A stretch of 64,000 nucleotides of DNA from Eutreptiella sp. 'Long Island Sound 2002' (taxonomy: Eukaryota; Euglenozoa; Euglenophyceae; Eutreptiales; Eutreptiaceae), in assembly GCA_964036045.1 (NCBI GenBank), contig OZ038388.1, positions 7,292,390-7,356,389 on the forward strand, given 5' to 3'. A program made the translations under genes and the position numbers. Shown piece by piece: positions 11,701 through 22,694 of this stretch. Position 1 is the first letter of the stretch. Each line of letters opens with the position of its first letter. The notes beneath the pieces are model-generated. The model saw only the letters and a program-made list of their open reading frames with translations. It made no database searches and was not told the DNA's origin.

Positions 11701-14700
11701 TCACCCCGTGCCTTCCCGCCTATTCCTCCCTCCTCCCCTCCTTTAGACCCCTTCTTCGTGCCCCCCCCCCCCTCCCACTCCGCTGCCTCTGTCCCTTCGT
11801 TGCCGCAGGTCCACCGACCCGAACACGTTCTGCTCGCCACGGTGATGCTCGGGGCCAACGACGCATCGACCTGCTTTCAAGGCGTCCCCCTGGCGGAGTA
11901 CACGGCCAACCTGCGGGCAATCGTGCAGCAGCTTCGCGAATGCTTCACCCAGGCCCACATCGTAGTGATCACGCCCCCGGCTCTGGACAACGATATGTGG
12001 AGCACGTGTGACTCCGCCTGCCGCTGGGGCACTGGGCAGGCCGTGTAGTGGGAGGGAGGGGCAGTGTGCAGTGCATTGTTGGGCGGCTGGGATTGGCCAC
12101 CCCCCCCCCCCCTCTTCATCCCCAGGATGATGCTGGCTATTTCAAAACCTGACATCATGGCCCCTTCATCCCCAGCGTTGTGCCGTGCAGGTGCTTCTTT
12201 TCACGTTTTTTCCTTTTATTTAGGATGCGCTGAGTTCAGGTCTTGATCTGTGTGCTCCGTTTCGGAGGAAACATGCTTGCATATTCACTGGGCACTTGCA
12301 TTTAGAGGCACTGTGTGTTGATGTGGATAGACAGTGGGGCACCCTGACCAAGAAGGGGACACGTGTGCTTTGGTGGGTCTGTGTGGTAAAACTTAGTAAA
12401 TGCAAAAATTTTTGAAAATTTTTAAGCTAAGTTTCAAAATTTAGTAAGAAATATTTCGTTCCTAAGTTTTTCCTTTGCGGGTGCGTTTTTTTATGAAGTG
12501 ATTTACTTAGTTATTACTTACTTATTATTAATTATTACTTATTATTTAGTAGAAAAAAATTTCCTTCTACTAAGTAATTTACTCAGTGGAAATTTTTTTT
12601 CCTGCTAAGTAGAAAACTTAGTAAAAAATCCCAGGAAGAAAAGTTGGGGTTAAGGACTCGTGCTCCCTGCCCTGAGGTGTTCGTGAACACTCAAACAGCA
12701 CGGGTTATGTTGCCAATCTGCTCACTTGTGGGCCACCTTCGATTTCGTCTCTTGCTCTGAAGCGTTGGGGACCCCTTAAATGGCAAGGGTTGCGTAGCCA
12801 ATCTCGCCACTTGTGGGCCACTGTTGATTTTGTACCTTGCTGTGAAGCGGTGGGGACCCCCCTAGACACATCTGTCACTCGAAGTAGTAAAGCAATATTC
12901 CACCAGTTTTCCTACACCGTGAGGCAAGGGTCTATGCAGGAGTGGAAGATAGCAGGGCGAAAAGCCGTGAAGGCGCGCAGTGCGGACCACGACGAAGCCC
13001 AGTAGGTCAAGGATAAGGTATGGCAGCAGGCATCACAACGGGTGATAAAAGAACTCCAGCAGGGGTTATGTAGCCAATCCGCCCTTTGTGTGGGCCACTT
13101 CTGATTTTGTCCCCCGCTTTGAAGCGTTGGGGACCCCCCACATGCCTCGTGTGCATGTCCACAACGTAGACAACAATTTACATTGATTTCTCTTTTGCAC
13201 CACCCTCGATTTTGGCGTGGGAATATAATGTGGGCAATTTCCATTGGATGTTGCGCTTGTTGTTGATTGCCCCAACTCGTGAATACCTCTACCTTAAGTT
13301 CGACCCCCTTTGTGACCGACCACAAATTGGTGGGGCAAGCTAAGAGGAGTTGGCTGTTGTGGGTTTGATTGCCGAGCGAGAAGGCATTCAACCACATCAA
13401 CAGAAGAAGTGGCAAAAATTTTGGATGCTTTCGGTGCCTTTGCATTTGCAATTGCACCCCTGCATTCCACCTTCATCCGGCAGATTGATGGTGTCGTTGC
13501 CATCCAGCATGCCTCTTAATGTTGCATCGTGCTTTGTCTTGGCCCGTTGTCAGGGCATATTGCAAGTGCCATAGGATAGATTGTGGTTGCTCTGTGAAAT
13601 GGTGCACGCTACTTTGCACTATCATTGTTCCTAGTCAACCTGCACACCTAGGACCCCAACAATGCATTGGGAGGTGGCTCGGATGTACACCGAACCCAAA
13701 TCTGTGGACCCTAATGACACATACTTTTGTTGTGATGGCACACCTCACATAACGTGCCACAAATGTAAGGCTACCTTGTACCTTGCATGCTTCTATGTTG
13801 TGTCAATTGGAGATATGTGCAGGATTGCACCAATTTTGGGCGGCCCACCTTGCTGCTGTTGTTGTTGCTATTGCTGCTGCTGTTGTTACTGATGATGCCA
13901 TTGAGAACATGCGTCTTGGTGTGTTGATGTGTTGCAAGTGGTATGCAGTGCCTCCGCAATACCCCCAAAATGGTGATGGTCAACTGAGAAATGACCAAGA
14001 GGTTTGCACCAAGCCGCAAGGAGAATTGAAAAAGACGAGATTTGGGATGTGCACAATGAATCCCACAAAGGCACGCAAACCGAGCCATAAAGATACTAAG
14101 GCCAACTTCATCTTCAAGCGTGTGTTTGGTAATTGCCTGTAAGTAGTTGGCACTAACGTTGGTTGTGGCCCCACCGGGTTCTCTTTTTTTAATACACTCA
14201 ATTTTGTTCCCAATGTTGCCGCACTGATGTTGGCCATGGCCCTGTCAGGACTCTTATCTTGAGCCTGATTTTGTTTCTAGTGCCCCATCCCGGTTATATT
14301 ATGTTATACTATGTCATATTGGCCGAGTGCCAACGAATTGGTGTTAATGATGGTTTGGCCTGCGTGGGGTGCCACTAACACAAGTGGCCGGGAATCAACT
14401 CGGGGGCTTTGTGCTCTTAAACAAAAGTACCACCTACCATCGAAGTGCTGACTTCCTTGGTAAAAAGGGGAGGGGGTTGGTAAAACTTTTCTATCTGTAC
14501 TTCATAAAAATAACAATTTTTTTTACGTAAAATTGTTCTTGAAAAAATTTGTTTACTAAGTTTTACCTCGTTTGGTACTAAGTCTTACCAAATACGCTGC
14601 TTTCGTTGCCGCAAACAATCTGGACTATTGGCTGAAGCTGCCTGTGGTGAGAACATTCAGTCGATGAGAACCAACCGTTGCTCCCCACCTTCAACCCCAC

Positions 14701-17700
14701 CCCAATGGGTGGACAACCAACCCCCCCCATCCACGAGTGGAGGATTCCCTCCTCAAAAGGCACACACATATGTACACCCACCGGCATACCTGTTCAGCCT
14801 TGATGGCATTCCGGAGGCGGAGTTGAGAGGCCAATGGGCACACTGCCAACGCAGGGAGAGGGGTCAAGGAAAGGACAAGAGGAAGTCGCGAGAGGCCAAT
14901 AGGTGCCGCCAGCTGCAGACAGCAATACAACCAGGCGTCATGCCCCCCCCCCCCCAAGTTGTGAAAGCACGGGGGTCCCAGTGCCTGGTATTTGCAGGCC
15001 AAAACGTACGCCTCCCCCTCCGTACCCACCAAGTCTTGGCTCAGGCTTTGCAGGGCCGGCTTGGGGGCCAGAGTCAGGGGCCTGGGCTGCACACGCGTGT
15101 TTCCGCGACAGGCAGCACCCGGGGTCCCCTCCCGATGGGCGATCCCTGGACCTCGTCACCGAATACGCGGCCGCCGCGCTGCAGATGGTGCAGGAGCTGG
15201 GCGACGGGAACGTCCACGGGCTGGACTTGCTGTGCGCGATGGTGCGGCGTCCGGACTGGCGGGTGATGCTGTACGACGGGCTGCATCTCGGGGCAAAGGT
15301 GCTGTGATGTCCCTCTTTGGCAGTCAGGGGGTGCTTTTCGGGCATATAGTATGGGGGGGGGCGGGCTTCGGGTGGGGAAACTTTTGGCACTCTAAAATTT
15401 TGGTGCCTTGTGTACAGTTGTGGGAAGCACAGCCCTTGGGATACACAGCGGATACACAAGAAAATGTTTTGGGATACAAACTGGGTACATAAGATCATTC
15501 TGTGGGACACACCCACTCCCCAAGAAAAAGTTTTTGGGACGTGCACTTGCATAAAGACTAACCCTGACATGCAATGCACGGGCACTAGTACCTCCCTGCA
15601 GAAGAAAAATGGTAGCTGCCGACCCAGGGAGCAAGAAATGGCTTGGATTGGGCAATTTTTTTTTGGGTGGGAAATTTCGGCACTGATCTGAAAAACGAAA
15701 ATTTCCCCTGCCGAAACCCCCCCCCCCCCGTAGAAGGTCTCCCCGGCTGTAAGGCACCCCTTGCCTAATCAACAGCAATGCCCTGGGGCATGGCATGGCA
15801 TGGCATGGCAACGTGTTTCCGAACACATCAGTGGATTGGGCAGTTGAGGTGTGTTTCATTGCACGCGGGAGCGACGCTGAACTGCTCCCGTCATGTTATT
15901 GATTCTGCGCACCGACGGACGGGAGCAGCTCCTGTGGCACAGGGGCTGAGGTGAGTGGGGGGGTTGGTCACGTCCGGGTCTTCGAAGGGTGGGCAAGTGC
16001 AGGGGACCTACGGCCCTGGGCAGGCCCTTCGGGGGGGGGGGGGGGGGGGCGGTTGATGCAGCAGCGCTCTCAGCGACGTGTGGGTGGGTGGGCGCAGGTG
16101 CGTATGTGGCACCTGCGGACTGATAGCGACCACCTGCATTGACTTTGATCCACTTCGAGGGGCTTCGAGGAGCAAAAATAGAGGTGGCCCTTTCAGGTGC
16201 GGAGGGGCCGTTCGAGCATCACAGGGGTATGCAGGGCTTTTGAGAGGTCGGCCAACGCACAGGGCACGTCACCAGGACAACCGGTCCGTATGTGTCAACC
16301 TGAGGATCGGCCAATATGGGGACGTGCGGGCGCCGTGCGACTTGGCGATGGCCATTCCAGTGTCCACACGACGCGGCGATATGGAGTGACGGGGCAATGA
16401 TGGCCGCAGACCACAGCCACGCCCCTCCGTCGCAAGCACCCTCGGGGCCAGTCGCACGCCCCTCACACCCACACGCACTTGCTCTGGCCTCGCCCCTGGA
16501 CTCAAATGGCCGGTGGTCCCGCATGACACCGCTGCGCCCCGTCGCGGGTGTCCCTTCTTCGTTCCCCCCCCCCCCCCCTTATCTCCCAAGACCATGGCGC
16601 CATCAACCAGCAGCCCCAGCCGTTCCGGACGGGGTGCGCATGGGGACGGCGGGAGGACCTGGTGCAAGATTTTCAACTAGCGCCTGGCCAGCTGCGGGGG
16701 AGTATTAGTGCACCGGGCGCGCGCCAAGCATCTTTTTTTGACCCTTCCCCGCACGTGCCTGTTTTTGCCCCCCCCCCCCCCGGCGCCTCACCAACATATC
16801 TGCCCCCAAGAACGCAGCAGTGACGAATGGCGATGTCCCCTTTTGGGGCCTTGGTCCATGTTGGGGTGGGCCAACGCAGCCCCCGCCATTGCTGTTTGCT
16901 GGACCCCGAGCCTCCAGAGCCCCGGGGCTCACTTGGGTTTAGTGACAGGGAGGGCAAGTGGTGGGGAGATGCGATACCCGCCCTCTTTACAATGCTATGT
17001 GCACATGGGTCACATAGGGGAGGTCAGGGTTTCAACTGGCGGGGGGGGGGGGGGGGGTTCAATAGAGCCCCCAAAACTGGGGGGCAATAATCAGTTATAG
17101 TGAACTCTGGTGCCGAAGAATTTGAGCATTTCTTTCACCAAATACATGGCCTGACATGAACAATGGCTCGATGAGAGCCGCGAGCACAGGGCAAGCCCCA
17201 TCTTAGTCATAGGATCCAACAATAGGATCAATGGGATAGAGAACTATAACATAAGATTTATGAGTAAGATGCATGGGATGAATAAGATTAATGATTAATA
17301 TTGATTGATACATTAATTAATGATAGTAATAATAATAAATTATCATTAATTTTAATTTATCATGATATGGGGGCGCCTTAAGCGCAGTGCGCGCACAGTG
17401 CGCATGCAATGCGCGCGCAATGCAACTATTTGGGCGTCTAGCCGTAGTAGAAACCCATACTTTGTGGTACTTTGGGCATCATTGTTGTTTGGTAGTAGGT
17501 TTTGATACATTGGCGATATGGCATTTTTGGATGTTCACCCTGTTTCACCCATTTCTACCTTTTTGCACACATTTTTTTTACCCATTTCCACCACATCTAC
17601 TCTTTTTCTCGGTTGATTGATATTGTGATACACTTTGAAGGTGCCTGCTACAAGACATCATACTTCCCTCCTCATTTCTCAAGCCCACTTCTTCATGGAT

Positions 17701-18468
17701 CTCAGTATTGGAAATAGGGTGTTCTACACCTGCTCCAATGGCCTGCGACCTCCTGCCACGGTGGTTCGGACGGCTGAAGACGGACTCCTCCACTTGGAAT
17801 ACTAACAAGATGGGTTGAGAGTGGTGAATCGGCAATGCAAGATGGAGTCCATCTCCTTTGCCATCCCAAGAGCAGATTCGCCACCTCACTGCCCTCCATC
17901 TCCGCCGCCCAACACACAGTCAAGTTCCTCCCCAAAGGCCCTTGGTCCTTCACCACTGCCGCAAGAACCGGGAAGGTCCCCTTCAAGTTGCCCTAACTCT
18001 ACGGGTGTTTCCAAAGGGGCGTGCCTAGGGGCTCTTCGGGGGGAACATAGTCTAAAAGTAGCGCGCAGTGCGCGGGCAGTTTCCGCGCAGTGCAAGGATT
18101 CCCCCTATGTTAATCATCAAAATCAATAAGATTGATAAGATCCTCGAACAATAGGATCAATAGGATCAAGCAACATTCTGACTGGGAGACAGTCATTGAA
18201 CATTCTGACTGAACTTGAGTGATTGGTGAATTGCATCATGGCCCTGTGGCGTCCACTGTGCTCCGTGGCATCCCGGTCCCCCTTCTCTACCCCCGATGGA
18301 CTGTGTTCATGGCACTGTCCTCAGGGCAACCGGTTCTTGTACGAGCAACTGCAGGCGTTGATGGGGCAGAAGTGCCCGCACCTTCTGGAGCGGAACATGA
18401 AGATGCACCTTCCGCACTGGTCTGAGTGTGCGGACTTCGACTGGAGTACGGTGGTGCCGCAGCCATAG
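8697..18468 (+). CDS. IAH1: IAH1-type SGNH esterase, five exons
   Basis: The exons are 8697-8781, 10263-10390, 11809-12042 (or 12044), 15116 (or 15112)-15298 and 18325-18468. All introns are GT-AG and all phases join, giving about 257-259 residues, the usual length for isoamyl-acetate-hydrolysing esterase 1 (a GDSL/SGNH lipase-like family). All catalytic blocks are present in order: LLGDSITQG (nucleophile Ser, exon 1), NRGFSGYNTRW (oxyanion Gly, exon 2), LGANDAS (Asn, exon 3) and YDGLHL (Asp/His, exon 4). The last exon gives the expected GNRFLYEQL tail. The family hydrolyses small acyl esters in the cytosol; the substrate here is not known. The start ATG is chosen because it places the GDSIT block at its usual distance from the N-terminus. 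Introns are 1.4-3.1 kb and TE-rich. Confidence 0.9.
8782..10262 (+). other. IAH1-like intron 1
   Basis: This is 1.5 kb, donor GTGTGT, acceptor TTCCCAG. It holds no recognised gene. Minus-strand sequence near 9280-9310 contains a B-box-like GGTTCAATCCC that could be a SINE trace. Frames at 9385-9780 (-) and 9458-9685 (+) overlap and match nothing known. Confidence 0.6.
10263..10390 (+). CDS. IAH1: IAH1-like exon 2
   Basis: It encodes GWATQFTSEYTALTRKVDIV then NRGFSGYNTRW, the block II glycine region. It ends in phase 0 at LLLKE before donor GTCTGTG. Confidence 0.9.
10391..11808 (+). other. IAH1-like intron 2
   Basis: This is 1.4 kb with no recognised gene or element end. A long pyrimidine tract (about 11690-11790) precedes the acceptor TTGCCGCAG. 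Confidence 0.6.
11809..12042 (+). CDS. IAH1: IAH1-like exon 3
   Basis: It encodes VHRPEHVLLATVMLGANDAS and on through VVITPPALDNDMW, carrying block III Asn. The 3' edge is ambiguous: GCC|GTGTAG joins in phase 0 to exon 4 at 15116, or GCCGT|GTAGTG joins to 15112. Both keep the frame. The frame runs into TAG if unspliced. Confidence 0.85.
12380..12640. repeat. AT-rich island with ACTTAGTAAA/TACTAAGT words
   Basis: A sharp drop in GC separates this from its surroundings. ACTTAGTAAA occurs near both ends and TACTAAGT/TTACTTAGT variants inside, suggesting a decayed AT-rich transposon. Similar words recur at 14480-14590. Confidence 0.5.
12697..13140 (+). repeat. ~80-bp repeat, three copies
   Basis: Copies lie at about 12697-12777, 12783-12862 and 13058-13140. 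The shared order is GGTT.YG.TGCCAATC/TAGCCAATC, TTGTGGGCCACT, GATTTTGT, TGAAGCGTTGGGGACCCC. Looser relatives (GTAGC...TTGGGGACC) appear near 5760-5800 and 34505-34580. The function is unknown; no coding frame is kept between copies. Confidence 0.7.
13662..13830 (+). pseudogene. Zinc-knuckle-like transposon ORF relic
   Basis: The frame reads YFCCDGTPHITCHKCKATLY then LACFYVVS before running into a poly-Cys microsatellite. The Cys spacing and the closing C..C.A..Y.ACF pattern resemble ACSTCLAAFYHANCFGVMS encoded at about 35670-35725, so both are probably pieces of one TE protein family. It is open only for about 76 codons. Confidence 0.4.
15116..15298 (+). CDS. IAH1: IAH1-like exon 4
   Basis: It encodes RSLDLVTEYAAAALQMVQEL through VRRPDWRVMLYDGLHLGAK, with the block V Asp-x-x-His pair in DGLHL. 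It ends in phase 0 before donor GTGCTG. An alternative acceptor is at 15112. Confidence 0.9.
16695..16750 (+). mobile_element. Truncated left end of the GGGGGAACATTAGCG transposon family
   Basis: GGGGGAGTATTAGTGCACCGGG followed by GCATCTTTTTTTGACCC matches the left ends at 5569 and 36713. No partner right end is visible downstream. Confidence 0.5.
17041..17150 (+). mobile_element. MITE left end (family E)
   Basis: A G-run then TTCAATAGAGCCCCC, followed by ATCAGTTATAGTGAACTCTGG, matches the first ~120 bp of the complete element at 57257-57612. The rest is missing. Confidence 0.55.
17369..18103. mobile_element. Complete GGGGG...CCCCC transposon with TAT target duplication
   Basis: The element starts GGGGGCGCCTTAAGCGCAGTGC and ends CGCGCAGTGCAAGGATTCCCCC. 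Perfect TAT triplets flank it (17366-17368 and 18104-18106). AT-rich AGGATCAAT-type sequence continues on both sides, as expected if it was interrupted by this insertion. Subterminal GCGCAGTGCGCG words are inverted between the ends. Inside, a frame at about 17700-17880 reads GNRVFYTCSNGLRPPATVV, then LHLEY, a stop, and RVVNRQCKMES. This looks like a decayed protein domain. No DDE motif was seen. Confidence 0.8.
18325..18468 (+). CDS. IAH1: IAH1-like exon 5 (terminal)
   Basis: It starts after acceptor TGTCCTCAG and encodes GNRFLYEQLQALMGQKCPHL through FDWSTVVPQP, then TAG. It joins to GAK of exon 4 in phase 0, giving the family's DGLHL...GNRF arrangement. Confidence 0.9.
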   Translation, partial: GNRFLYEQLQALMGQKCPHLLERNMKMHLPHWSECADFDWSTVVPQP

Positions 18469-20145
18469 TGCCGTCGATGGAGCTGGTGTCAGGGGGCGTC
18501 TGCCACTTTGGCATCCCAAATCCGTGTCAAATTCGGGACAGGGGTCGGGGCCGGGATGGGGGGCAGCCGGGCCAACGGCACAAGCACGGAGGAGGGACTG
18601 TGGGGGAGCAGGGGGGGGGCGGAGGCCCCCACTCGGATCGAAAGGATGACCGCAGCGCCTCTGGCGCGGGCAGAGCACGCGTGCTGTGCTGGCGGGGGCT
18701 ATGCTGTGATGCTTGTTCTACCCCCGTGGCGGACTGCAGAGGGGGAGGTCCCTGTGTCACACCCGGGCTATTGCTTTAGGAGAACTCCCCAAAACAAAGT
18801 TTGTGTACCTAAATTCGACCTCCAATTTCCGGGCCCTTTGATAGATTTCATTTTTGTCCTGAGGTATACTTTTCTGGTGTGGGTGAGGGGGGGTGCATCG
18901 GCCGCGGCTTGCCAGGGCCCCAAACAACCCCCCGCCCCGGAAGGTTCTCAATCAACGGCCTGTGTCTTTTTTCCTTCTTCTTTTTTCACGAGCGTTGCAA
19001 AGGGGTGGATATAATAGTGACGACATTACCAAGGTGGGGGTGGGGGGGGGGGTGTTGAGCCAGGAGGCAGTGATGACGGAATGACGATTACAATTACGAT
19101 TAGCTCAGGCAGTTCAGGCACAGATGATTCGGAATTGCAAGCCATTTTGGCAAAATGTGTCAAGAAATGATTGCACTGTGTGGACTGTCTTCATGGGATA
19201 CACCAACGCCTGTGCAATGTATTGTCTTGTGTTCAAGGCTGGCAGATTGGCTCAGTAGTACAGTGGTATATGCACAGGGTTATAGATTGATTGTCCTGGG
19301 TTGGTTCAATTCCAGGGTAGCACCTGCTCTGGCGCTTTTTTGGGCCATCAGTCCTCTTGTAAAACTGCTGGCAAAACTGCGAGTTCAGTCAAACGGGTAA
19401 ATCGTAATCGTAATCGTCATTGGGGGGGGACCCCCCCCCCCCCCCCACTATATCCACCCCCGGCGTTGCCGGATCGACCATGATTGTGCCTGTGGAGGGG
19501 AGCGCCCGCCGGACGATCAAACCCCCCACCCCCCCACCCCCCATGTGAAGCCTCCCCAGTCTCAAGACCTGCAGACCCGGTGTTGTGGTCCGGCGCCTCG
19601 GCCCTGACCTCGTGCTACACGGTGCGCAGTTGCTGGTCTTGCACTCCCACGTGCTCGTGTGTCCAGGACAGGACCCCCCCCCCTCTTGGGGATGCATCAG
19701 AAGGGAAGGGACCTCGGAGGCGGCCCCAGAAGCGGTTAGACAGGCGGTCGCAGGCGGTTGCCAAAGCGGTTGGGGGCGGTTACTGTCAGTTACAAATGCC
19801 ATTGAGGCTGGCACTTGGCGTCAGAGGGACAGTGGCTGGGCATAGGCTGGGCGCCCTGGACCCCCCCCCCCCTTCCAATGCATCCCTCCCCCCCCCCCCC
19901 CCCTCCCTCCCTCTTGCCCCGGGGGCTCCAACCCAAGGCCCTCCGCCCTTGGGAACAAGCACCAACAAGCAGCAGGGGCCCAGTGGCTGCAGCGTTCCAC
20001 AGGCCCAGAGGGGCGCACGTGAATCGGCCGGCCCCCGACCCCGGGGGCACGTCGCAGTGTTGTGTGTGTGTCCCCCCGCATGGCCGCCGCCTTGACAGAG
20101 CCCCACCCGGTCGCCACTGACTGACCCCTCTCCCCCCCTCCGCAG
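18469..20145. other. Intergenic with repeat fragments
   Basis: No gene was recognised. Repeats present are CCTCCAATTTCCGGGCCC...GATAGATTTCATTTT at 18815-18890 (also 33545-33600), a tRNA-like segment (19235-19325) and a segment at 19548-19625 (GCCTC...GTCTCAAGACC...CTCGGCCCTGACCTCGTGC) that recurs at 59570-59640. Overlapping long frames on both strands at 19.5-20.5 kb are artefacts of GC-rich, homopolymer-rich sequence. Confidence 0.4.
19235..19325 (+). ncRNA. tRNA-like sequence, probably a SINE head
   Basis: A TGGCTCAGTAGTACAGTGGTA stretch resembles an A box, and GGTTCAATTCC about 40 bp later a B box, giving internal pol III promoter spacing. The CCTGG/CCAGG pair around the B box leaves an oversized loop and no acceptor stem is obvious. 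It is more likely a tRNA-derived SINE than a working tRNA. Confidence 0.4.
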
Positions 20146-20221
20146 CACCTGACGAAGGTCGGCGCCGCACGGGCGTCTGGTGCGGGGCCGAGTGGGGCCA
20201 GCGATAGCACCGCGGCCGACG
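20146..20221 (+). CDS. Putative exon, unidentified gene (a)
   Basis: Acceptor CCCTCCGCAG and a strong donor GTGAGTAG bound an open 76-bp segment (HLTKVGAARA, then SGAGPSGASDSTAAD). It ends in phase 1 and joins to the next candidate exon at 20388. The composition is low-complexity and no family was recognised. Exon calls in this part of the window rest on splice signals alone. Confidence 0.25.
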
Positions 20222-20387
20222 GTGAGTAGAGGCCGACCGGAGTGTACGCGCCACAACCCCCGGGCCTTCCAAGGGACAGGACGGCCATAACTCTGACCTG
20301 ATAGAGGGACACGGGCGCATGGCCACCGGCAGCCCATTGCACGGACCGGAACTCAGTGGAACGGATGGTACTAACGGCCGCCTCCAG

Positions 20388-20481
20388 CCGCACCTGACCG
20401 TGGAAGGCCTTTGCCCGTCCCCGAGAGCCAAGCCCTGGGACTTCAGGAGCCCGTCGGAGTGACACCGGCAGCGACCGGACG
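20388..20481 (+). CDS. Putative exon, unidentified gene (b)
   Basis: Acceptor CCGCCTCCAG and donor GTGAGACC flank 94 bp that continues the frame of the 20146-20221 segment (APDRGRPLPVPESQALGLQE and on). It ends in phase 2, which is compatible with 22136. No domain was recognised. Confidence 0.22.
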
Positions 20482-20819
20482 GTGAGACCAGTGGACTTGC
20501 TGAGCGACCTGTGGCCTTGCCTTCGTGTGTGGGGCCGGTCAGCGCCCTCATTGTTGCGTCGGGGTGTCTGCCTTCACTTCTTCACAAGTCTACGGGTCTG
20601 CCCGTGTGATGCTCTGGGCACGCCACAGAGGCCGATCCCTGGTCACGTGTCGGGATGATCGCTCTCGATGGGCCTAGTGGACGTGCGCTGGGAAGTTGTA
20701 CCGTTGATGTTGGGCAGTGGAGGTCCAGTGTGACTGTCGTTGGGCGTAGTCGGCCCCACACGAGCACGTGGAATATCAGTCGGCAGCCCCACGTCATGTG
20801 ACTCAACGTCTGGAACGGT

Positions 20820-20932
20820 TCCGTACGCGTCTCTGCCGTGCCCTGTGCCTCTGCGACGCCCTGTGCCTCTGCAGTGTCCTGTGCCTCTGCGGTGCCCTGT
20901 GCCTCTGCGGTGCCCTGTGCCATGTTAGGGCC
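20820..20932 (+). repeat. 18-bp minisatellite (CCCTGTGCCTCTGCGGTG)
   Basis: About five to six units of CCCTGTGCCTCTGCGRYG-type sequence lie between about 20838 and 20925. Reading across it produces artificial repeats such as AEAQGT on the minus strand and CGALCL on the plus strand. Confidence 0.85.
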
Positions 20933-21703
20933 ATCTCCACAAGAGAGGAGCCTCGTCACTGGGTGCAGGGGGGGGTTTGGCTGGTAGGCCCCCCCAGAAG
21001 AAGAGCGGGAGGTGGAGGTGGGCTGTGTAGAACAAGGGCAGGTAGGGTGCCGAGAGGGGAGACGGGTGGGCCCCCAGGTGGGACCTCGCCAAAGGGAGGG
21101 GGGGAGGCCGCGGAGGAAGGCGGGGGTGCCCGATGGGGTGCGACCGGGCAGTGAGAGGGGCCTGGCGGACGACGGGATGAGAACAACAGTAATGATGAAC
21201 CAGAGGTGAGGGGGGGGGGAAGTGGGTGGGGTTAATGTGGAGATCTTGGGCCTGGGGTTGGAAGTGCTGTGGTTGTGTGATGTGATTTGGGGGGGGGGGG
21301 TGATTGAAAGAGGGAGGGTTGGTGCGTTTTGCCTAACCTGGAGGTTTCCTGAACCCACCTTCAGGGCCACATAGCGTGGGATGCATCGTATGTCATGCTA
21401 TGAGAGAGGAGGTATACCTACACACCTGTCTGAGAGCTTCTCGAGAGCACACCCAGACACATGCTGCGCCACAATTGCAAAAAAAAAAAAGGAATACTCC
21501 GTTAAAATCGACTAATTTCCAACAAAGGAAGGGATTGAAATGCATCGACCACAGCCCGAAGCCCCTCTGCATGCCAAATGCTGTGCTGCTGATTGCAAGG
21601 GTCTTCCCCCCCTCTTGTCGGTTGATAGAGAATAAAGATGCACTTATGCCTGACTGTGGAGTGCATTACCTCTGGTTTGCATTTGTCTGTTTTTAATTAG
21701 GTC
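20933..21703. other. No gene recognised
   Basis: This is G-rich plus-strand sequence with several GGGGGG runs and an A-run at 21480. The 262-residue minus frame (20582-21370) is Pro/Thr/Ser-rich translated low complexity. Confidence 0.4.
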
Positions 21704-21790
21704 ACCCCCCCCCCCCCCCTTGTCGTTCCCCACCCCCCGTCGTTCCCCGGGGGGTGGGTGGGGCAGGTGTCCCTTGGCCAACGCGTTCCC
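21704..21790 (+). mobile_element. Left end of a C-run transposon (family F)
   Basis: A C-run then CTTGTCGTTCCCCACCCCC and a second GTCGTTCCCC, then a GGGGTGGG box and CCCTTGGCCAACG, matches the left end at 40070-40145. No matching right end was found. Confidence 0.5.
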
Positions 21791-22135
21791 CTGCGCAACA
21801 CTCATGATCCTCAGATTCAGAACCCACCTCTCAGCCTGATCGGCAGGACTCCAATGCGGGCGTCGGATTCCACCAACGGGGGCAACACCAGTGACAGTGA
21901 CAGTGACAGCCCCGATGCCGCCTCTGAGAAGGATTCCAATCCAATCAGTTTCGGTGCTGAGTCCAAAGCCCCAAAGGGTACACTTGCCTTCGTTTGCCAT
22001 TGCGTTTTTCCAGAAATTGCTGTGGATATACCATGTGCAAGCACCGGTGTGCTCGGCAATGCTCCGGATTTTGTACCAGTCCAAGGACCCCGGGAGCGCT
22101 GGGCCTGCGGATGACAGCCCCCCCTCCCTCTGCAG

Positions 22136-22190
22136 CAGCGGATTGCCCGCGGGCCACGTGATCATCTGCAGCAACGGGGAGGCCCTGCAG
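22136..22190 (+). CDS. Putative exon, unidentified gene (c)
   Basis: It sits between acceptor CTCCCTCTGCAG and a weak GTCCGG donor and encodes SGLPAGHVIICSNGEALQ. The phase is compatible with the 20388-20481 segment. The frame is also open further upstream (KLLWIYHVQAPVCSAMLRIL from about 22019), so the true exon may be longer. No family was recognised. Confidence 0.25.
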
Positions 22191-22411
22191 GTCCGGCAGG
22201 GGCAGATTAGCGTTCTTCAAGGGGCGGGCCATGGTCCCAATTTGGACATGAACAGTGCAGCCAATCGCCACGATGCCAGGCCCAACAGCGCCGGCCGGCA
22301 GCAGCGGCCCGCAACAGGCCCGCAACAGGACAGGCGCGCTGCCCCGCGAGACCCCAGCCCCAGCCCCAGTGACGACCGGCTTGCGGGCGGTGGCGCGCAG
22401 GCGCCCGCCAG

Positions 22412-22535
22412 GGCCCACGGCGACGGCGGTGGCGCGGCCCCGGAGGCGCGGAGCTGCTCGCCCCCTACGCCACGTTCTTCATCCCGTGTCTCGTGGCCAT
22501 CGTGGCAACGTGCTGCGTCTTGGCTGCGTCCTGGC
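22412..22535 (+). CDS. Putative exon with one membrane segment
   Basis: After acceptor CGCCCGCCAG the phase-0 frame reads GPRRRRWRGPGGAELL then APYATFFIPCLVAIVATCCV, a basic stretch followed by a clear hydrophobic segment with a positive-inside arrangement. The 3' edge is unresolved: no donor of the right phase is strong. It is probably part of the same membrane protein as 22695-23018. Confidence 0.3.
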
Positions 22536-22694
22536 GTTCACCGTCACCACCCGGAGCCCGGGGAATCTGGTGTTCGCCGCATTGTTCCACGGCAAGACGG
22601 TGGTGAGCACCATCTGTGCCGCGCGGGTGGAGCTGGTTGACTGCACGCGCGGGGCCCCGTCCCCCGCCCTCAGAGACCGCCTCGTCAGCCTTCG

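Larger units (their letters stand above)
12043..15115 (+). other. IAH1-like intron 3
   Basis: This is 3.1 kb. It contains an AT-rich island (12380-12640), three copies of an ~80-bp repeat (12697-13140), a zinc-finger-like ORF relic (13660-13830) and a tRNA-like SINE trace on the minus strand (about 14360-14440: TAGGTGGTA box, then GAGTTGATTCCC). A further AT-rich patch at 14480-14590 shares ACTAAGTTTTAC/ACTTAGTAAA words with the 12.4 kb island. Confidence 0.6.
15299..18324 (+). other. IAH1-like intron 4
   Basis: This is 3.0 kb. In order it contains fragments of an AAAATTTTGG/GAAATTTCGGC repeat (15370-15715) ending in a C-run, a GGCAT microsatellite (about 15786-15810), a G-run, the left end of a transposon with GGGGGAGTATTAG (16695-16750), a MITE left end (17041-17150), an AT-rich patch and a complete G-terminated transposon (17369-18103). 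Confidence 0.6.

Noticed and set aside
19786-20551. Overlapping 183-253-codon minus-strand frames
   Set aside because: Three frames of the same GC-rich stretch are open at once, with Gly/Pro/Arg runs. No splice or domain support.
20582-21370. 262-codon minus frame with AEAQGT repeats
   Set aside because: The peptide repeats come from an 18-bp DNA minisatellite and the remainder is Pro/Thr/Ser low complexity.
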